DNA of 64,000 bases, taken from Noviherbaspirillum sp. Root189 (GTDB taxonomy: Bacteria > Pseudomonadota > Gammaproteobacteria > Burkholderiales > Burkholderiaceae_D). Every line of letters starts with the position of its first letter. Positions within the stretch are counted from its first letter, which is position 1. Below the pieces are notes generated by a model, which ran no database searches, was not told where the DNA came from, and saw nothing but the letters and a program-made list of their open reading frames with translations. The translations under genes were made by a program, and so were the position numbers. Location: the NCBI RefSeq assembly GCF_001428545.1, contig NZ_LMHZ01000002.1:81039-145038 (forward strand), read 5' to 3'. This document shows positions 62,648 through 64,000 of this stretch, in pieces.

Positions 62648-62890
62648 CTACGCACTCTCTCCGGGCGGCATGAGAAGGGTAAATAGCGGAACTTCCAAGG
62701 CAAAGGCAATCCGCTCCATGTTGTCAATCGTCACATTTCTTCCTTGACGCTCTACTGAGCTTACATAGGTACGGTGTAAGCCCGCCAATTCTGCAAGCTT
62801 TTCCTGCGAGATGCCTTGCTCTCTTCGGATGCGTTGCATATTCGCGGAGAACAGCGTACGTGCGTCTACATATTTCCCTTTGGGCTTCAT
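62648..62890 (-). CDS. XRE-family helix-turn-helix regulator
   Basis: 80 residues. Residues about 16-72 are a Cro/C1-type helix-turn-helix (NMQRIRREQGISQEKLAELAGLHRTYVSSVERQGRNVTIDNMERIAFALEVPL split over five helices). Size and sequence resemble controller proteins of restriction-modification systems and small prophage or island regulators, but no restriction or methylase gene is in the visible part. It is probably self-regulated through repeats directly upstream. AT-rich composition unlike the core genes. Confidence 0.88.
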   Translation of the reverse strand: MKPKGKYVDARTLFSANMQRIRREQGISQEKLAELAGLHRTYVSSVERQGRNVTIDNMERIAFALEVPLFTLLMPPGESA

Positions 62891-62910
62891 ACAGCCCGAT
62901 CATCTTGCTT

Positions 62911-62950
62911 TGTAGACTATACGACTACAGACTAAACGTAACTGTTACGT
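62911..62950. promoter_or_regulatory. Operator region candidate upstream of the XRE gene
   Basis: GACTA occurs three times at 8-base steps or close to it (62914, 62923, 62930) and ACGTAACTGTTACGT (62936-62950) is a perfect palindrome with one central base. XRE controller proteins usually bind such repeated GACT or palindromic sites to regulate themselves and a divergent gene. Confidence 0.45.
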
Positions 62951-63036
62951 ATAATATTCATTGATTAAGAAATTACCGGATGTGGGTACGCTGGATCTAG
63001 TGCCTTCCTCAGACATAGAGCCATTCAGGGAGCGCG

Positions 63037-63348
63037 ATGGAGTTTCAATTTCGATCTGTGGTGAGGTTTGTACAAAAGAATAAAGGAAACCTTGCGTCCG
63101 TTGGTGGAATGCTTGCTGTTACGGTCCTTTTTCACGAATGGGTTTTAGGCCTGCTTGCATTAACGGTGTTCTATTGGCTAGTTGTCATTGTCTTTGCAGT
63201 TGGTAGCGCATTTATGGGGCGACTCGGACGCGACCTATCGCACTGGTGGGATGCACTTCATGGGTATCCAAAGGCTAAAGCTCGCGCTGCACGATTTAGC
63301 AAAATGATGGACCACTTGAACTTACAAGATAAAAATAAAGAGCTTTAG
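63037..63348 (+). CDS. Small island membrane protein, unknown function
   Basis: 103 residues with two adjacent hydrophobic helices (about 20-38 and 40-60), then a basic amphipathic C-terminus (KAKARAARFSKMMDHLNLQ). No family recognised. AGGGAG precedes the ATG. It is divergent from the XRE gene and may be controlled by it. Confidence 0.6.
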   Translation: MEFQFRSVVRFVQKNKGNLASVGGMLAVTVLFHEWVLGLLALTVFYWLVVIVFAVGSAFMGRLGRDLSHWWDALHGYPKAKARAARFSKMMDHLNLQDKNKEL

Positions 63349-63518
63349 CTGGCCTTGGTACTTACACAAGTACGCGCCTGCATACTTCGGCCCTGCTTCT
63401 TGGTGGGGGGAGGGGGGAAAATCTGAGCAGATGAATACTGAGTGAAGCAGCTTGATACGATTTTTGTAATTTTTTAATGTCCCATGCTATCTAGAGGCAG
63501 GTCAGCTTAATCAAACTT

Positions 63519-63938
63519 ATGACTTCATACATCGCCGGTTTTATTTGGATTATCGCCTCTGTCGTAATATTCTTTTCGAGTTCGGCATTCTTTTGCCTCT
63601 CTCTTGTCGCAGTTATCCTTCTTTGGTTCACATATTCGTCGTTGCGACGCCAACCAAAGATATTCCTAGACGGTCTATCTCCAACAGCTCAAGAGTTATT
63701 TGACCGCTATAACCATGCTTGGTGCTATCCTGGGGTCACGAAAACTACAGCATTTATTCTTGGCCTTTGGCAGCTTCTTTGCATCCTAGGCGCTATAGTC
63801 ATTGCACTTCGTGGAGATTACTGGAGTGCAGGCGGAGTCATAGTGTCGTTCTGCGTCCTCTCCTACATCGCAGGAGGTATTAATCCGCGAGTGTATATTG
63901 CTGGTCTCGCCCCTATATTCCCGGACCGTCGGTATTAG
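63519..63938 (+). CDS. Small membrane protein, 3' end possibly altered by an IS element
   Basis: 139 residues with about four membrane helices (about 4-20, 22-40, 76-98 and 105-123) and a cytoplasmic loop (RRQPKIFLDGLSPTAQELFDRY). No family recognised. Its stop codon overlaps the 3' end of an IS3-type transposase on the other strand, so the last residues may come from IS sequence. AT-rich. Confidence 0.6.
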   Translation: MTSYIAGFIWIIASVVIFFSSSAFFCLSLVAVILLWFTYSSLRRQPKIFLDGLSPTAQELFDRYNHAWCYPGVTKTTAFILGLWQLLCILGAIVIALRGDYWSAGGVIVSFCVLSYIAGGINPRVYIAGLAPIFPDRRY

Positions 63939-64000
63939 TTATTTAAGGACTGCCGCTCCCTGAACATCCTCGGCGGCAGATACTTCAATGCACTGTGTGG
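63935..64000 (-). CDS. IS3-family transposase OrfB, C-terminal end (continues past the window)
   Basis: The visible 21 residues, PHSALKYLPPRMFRERQSL and two asparagines, match the C-terminal tail of IS3-family integrase-core transposases (HSxLxxLxPxxFRE). The rest is outside the window, so family and completeness cannot be judged. Confidence 0.6.
   Translation of the reverse strand, partial: PHSALKYLPPRMFRERQSLNN

Overview
The window looks like a chromosome segment of a betaproteobacterium of the order Burkholderiales, most likely Oxalobacteraceae (Herminiimonas, Herbaspirillum or Noviherbaspirillum-like). This rests on gene order (rsfS-rlmH-maf-rng beside nadD-hemF-purD-yebC), on moderately GC-rich coding sequence, and on families such as DUF1631. 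The genus is inference. No phage, plasmid origin or CRISPR array is visible.

Layout. 1-2.8 kb: a partial aromatic amino acid ammonia-lyase, an M20 carbamoylase/allantoate amidohydrolase-type enzyme and a divergent GntR regulator with a palindromic operator candidate. 2.9-8 kb: a CHASE-PAS-GGDEF-EAL protein, a cytosolic copper-storage-like Cys-rich protein, a 170-bp MITE-like element flanked by TAA repeats, a thioesterase and a LysR regulator. 8.1-11.7 kb: a fused indolepyruvate ferredoxin oxidoreductase. 12-14 kb: two small membrane proteins and an endonuclease III homologue. 14-18.4 kb (minus strand): a tungsten/molybdenum aldehyde oxidoreductase operon of AorABC type with a coupled MoaD-like gene and a small gene of unknown function. 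18.8-23.8 kb: a hybrid histidine kinase coupled to a SenB-type glycosyltransferase, the divergent SenA-type selenoneine synthase and a DUF2237 gene. 23.9-32 kb: an atypical NRAMP homologue, a luciferase-like monooxygenase, nemA and nemR with two copies of a NemR-type operator, a small RHH-like protein, a CLC-F type transporter and an amidase.

33-37 kb is the main accessory region. It holds attC-like sites, four minus-strand gene cassettes and no integrase: a cassette cluster of CALIN type. An IS1182-family element has inserted at the crossover triplet of one attC. 37.2-39.9 kb carries modA, a stand-alone Mop protein, modB and modC, which could feed the aldehyde oxidoreductase. 40-47.6 kb is housekeeping (rng, maf, rlmH, rsfS, nadD, hemF, purD, yebC). 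47.8-62.4 kb is mixed core: a HerA-like ATPase, an FAD oxidase, an AAC(3)-I homologue, an EamA permease, an SDR, mgsA, a quinone reductase, a DUF1631 protein, two lipoproteins, pepN and fbp.

At 62.48 kb a tRNA-Thr(CGT) marks a change to AT-rich sequence with an XRE regulator, two small membrane proteins and the end of an IS3-family transposase at the window edge. This is probably one end of a genomic island.

Two threads connect genes: aromatic amino acid and aldehyde metabolism (ammonia-lyase, indolepyruvate oxidoreductase, aldehyde oxidoreductase), and metal handling (Mod system, NRAMP homologue, copper-storage-like protein). Both are inferences from family membership.
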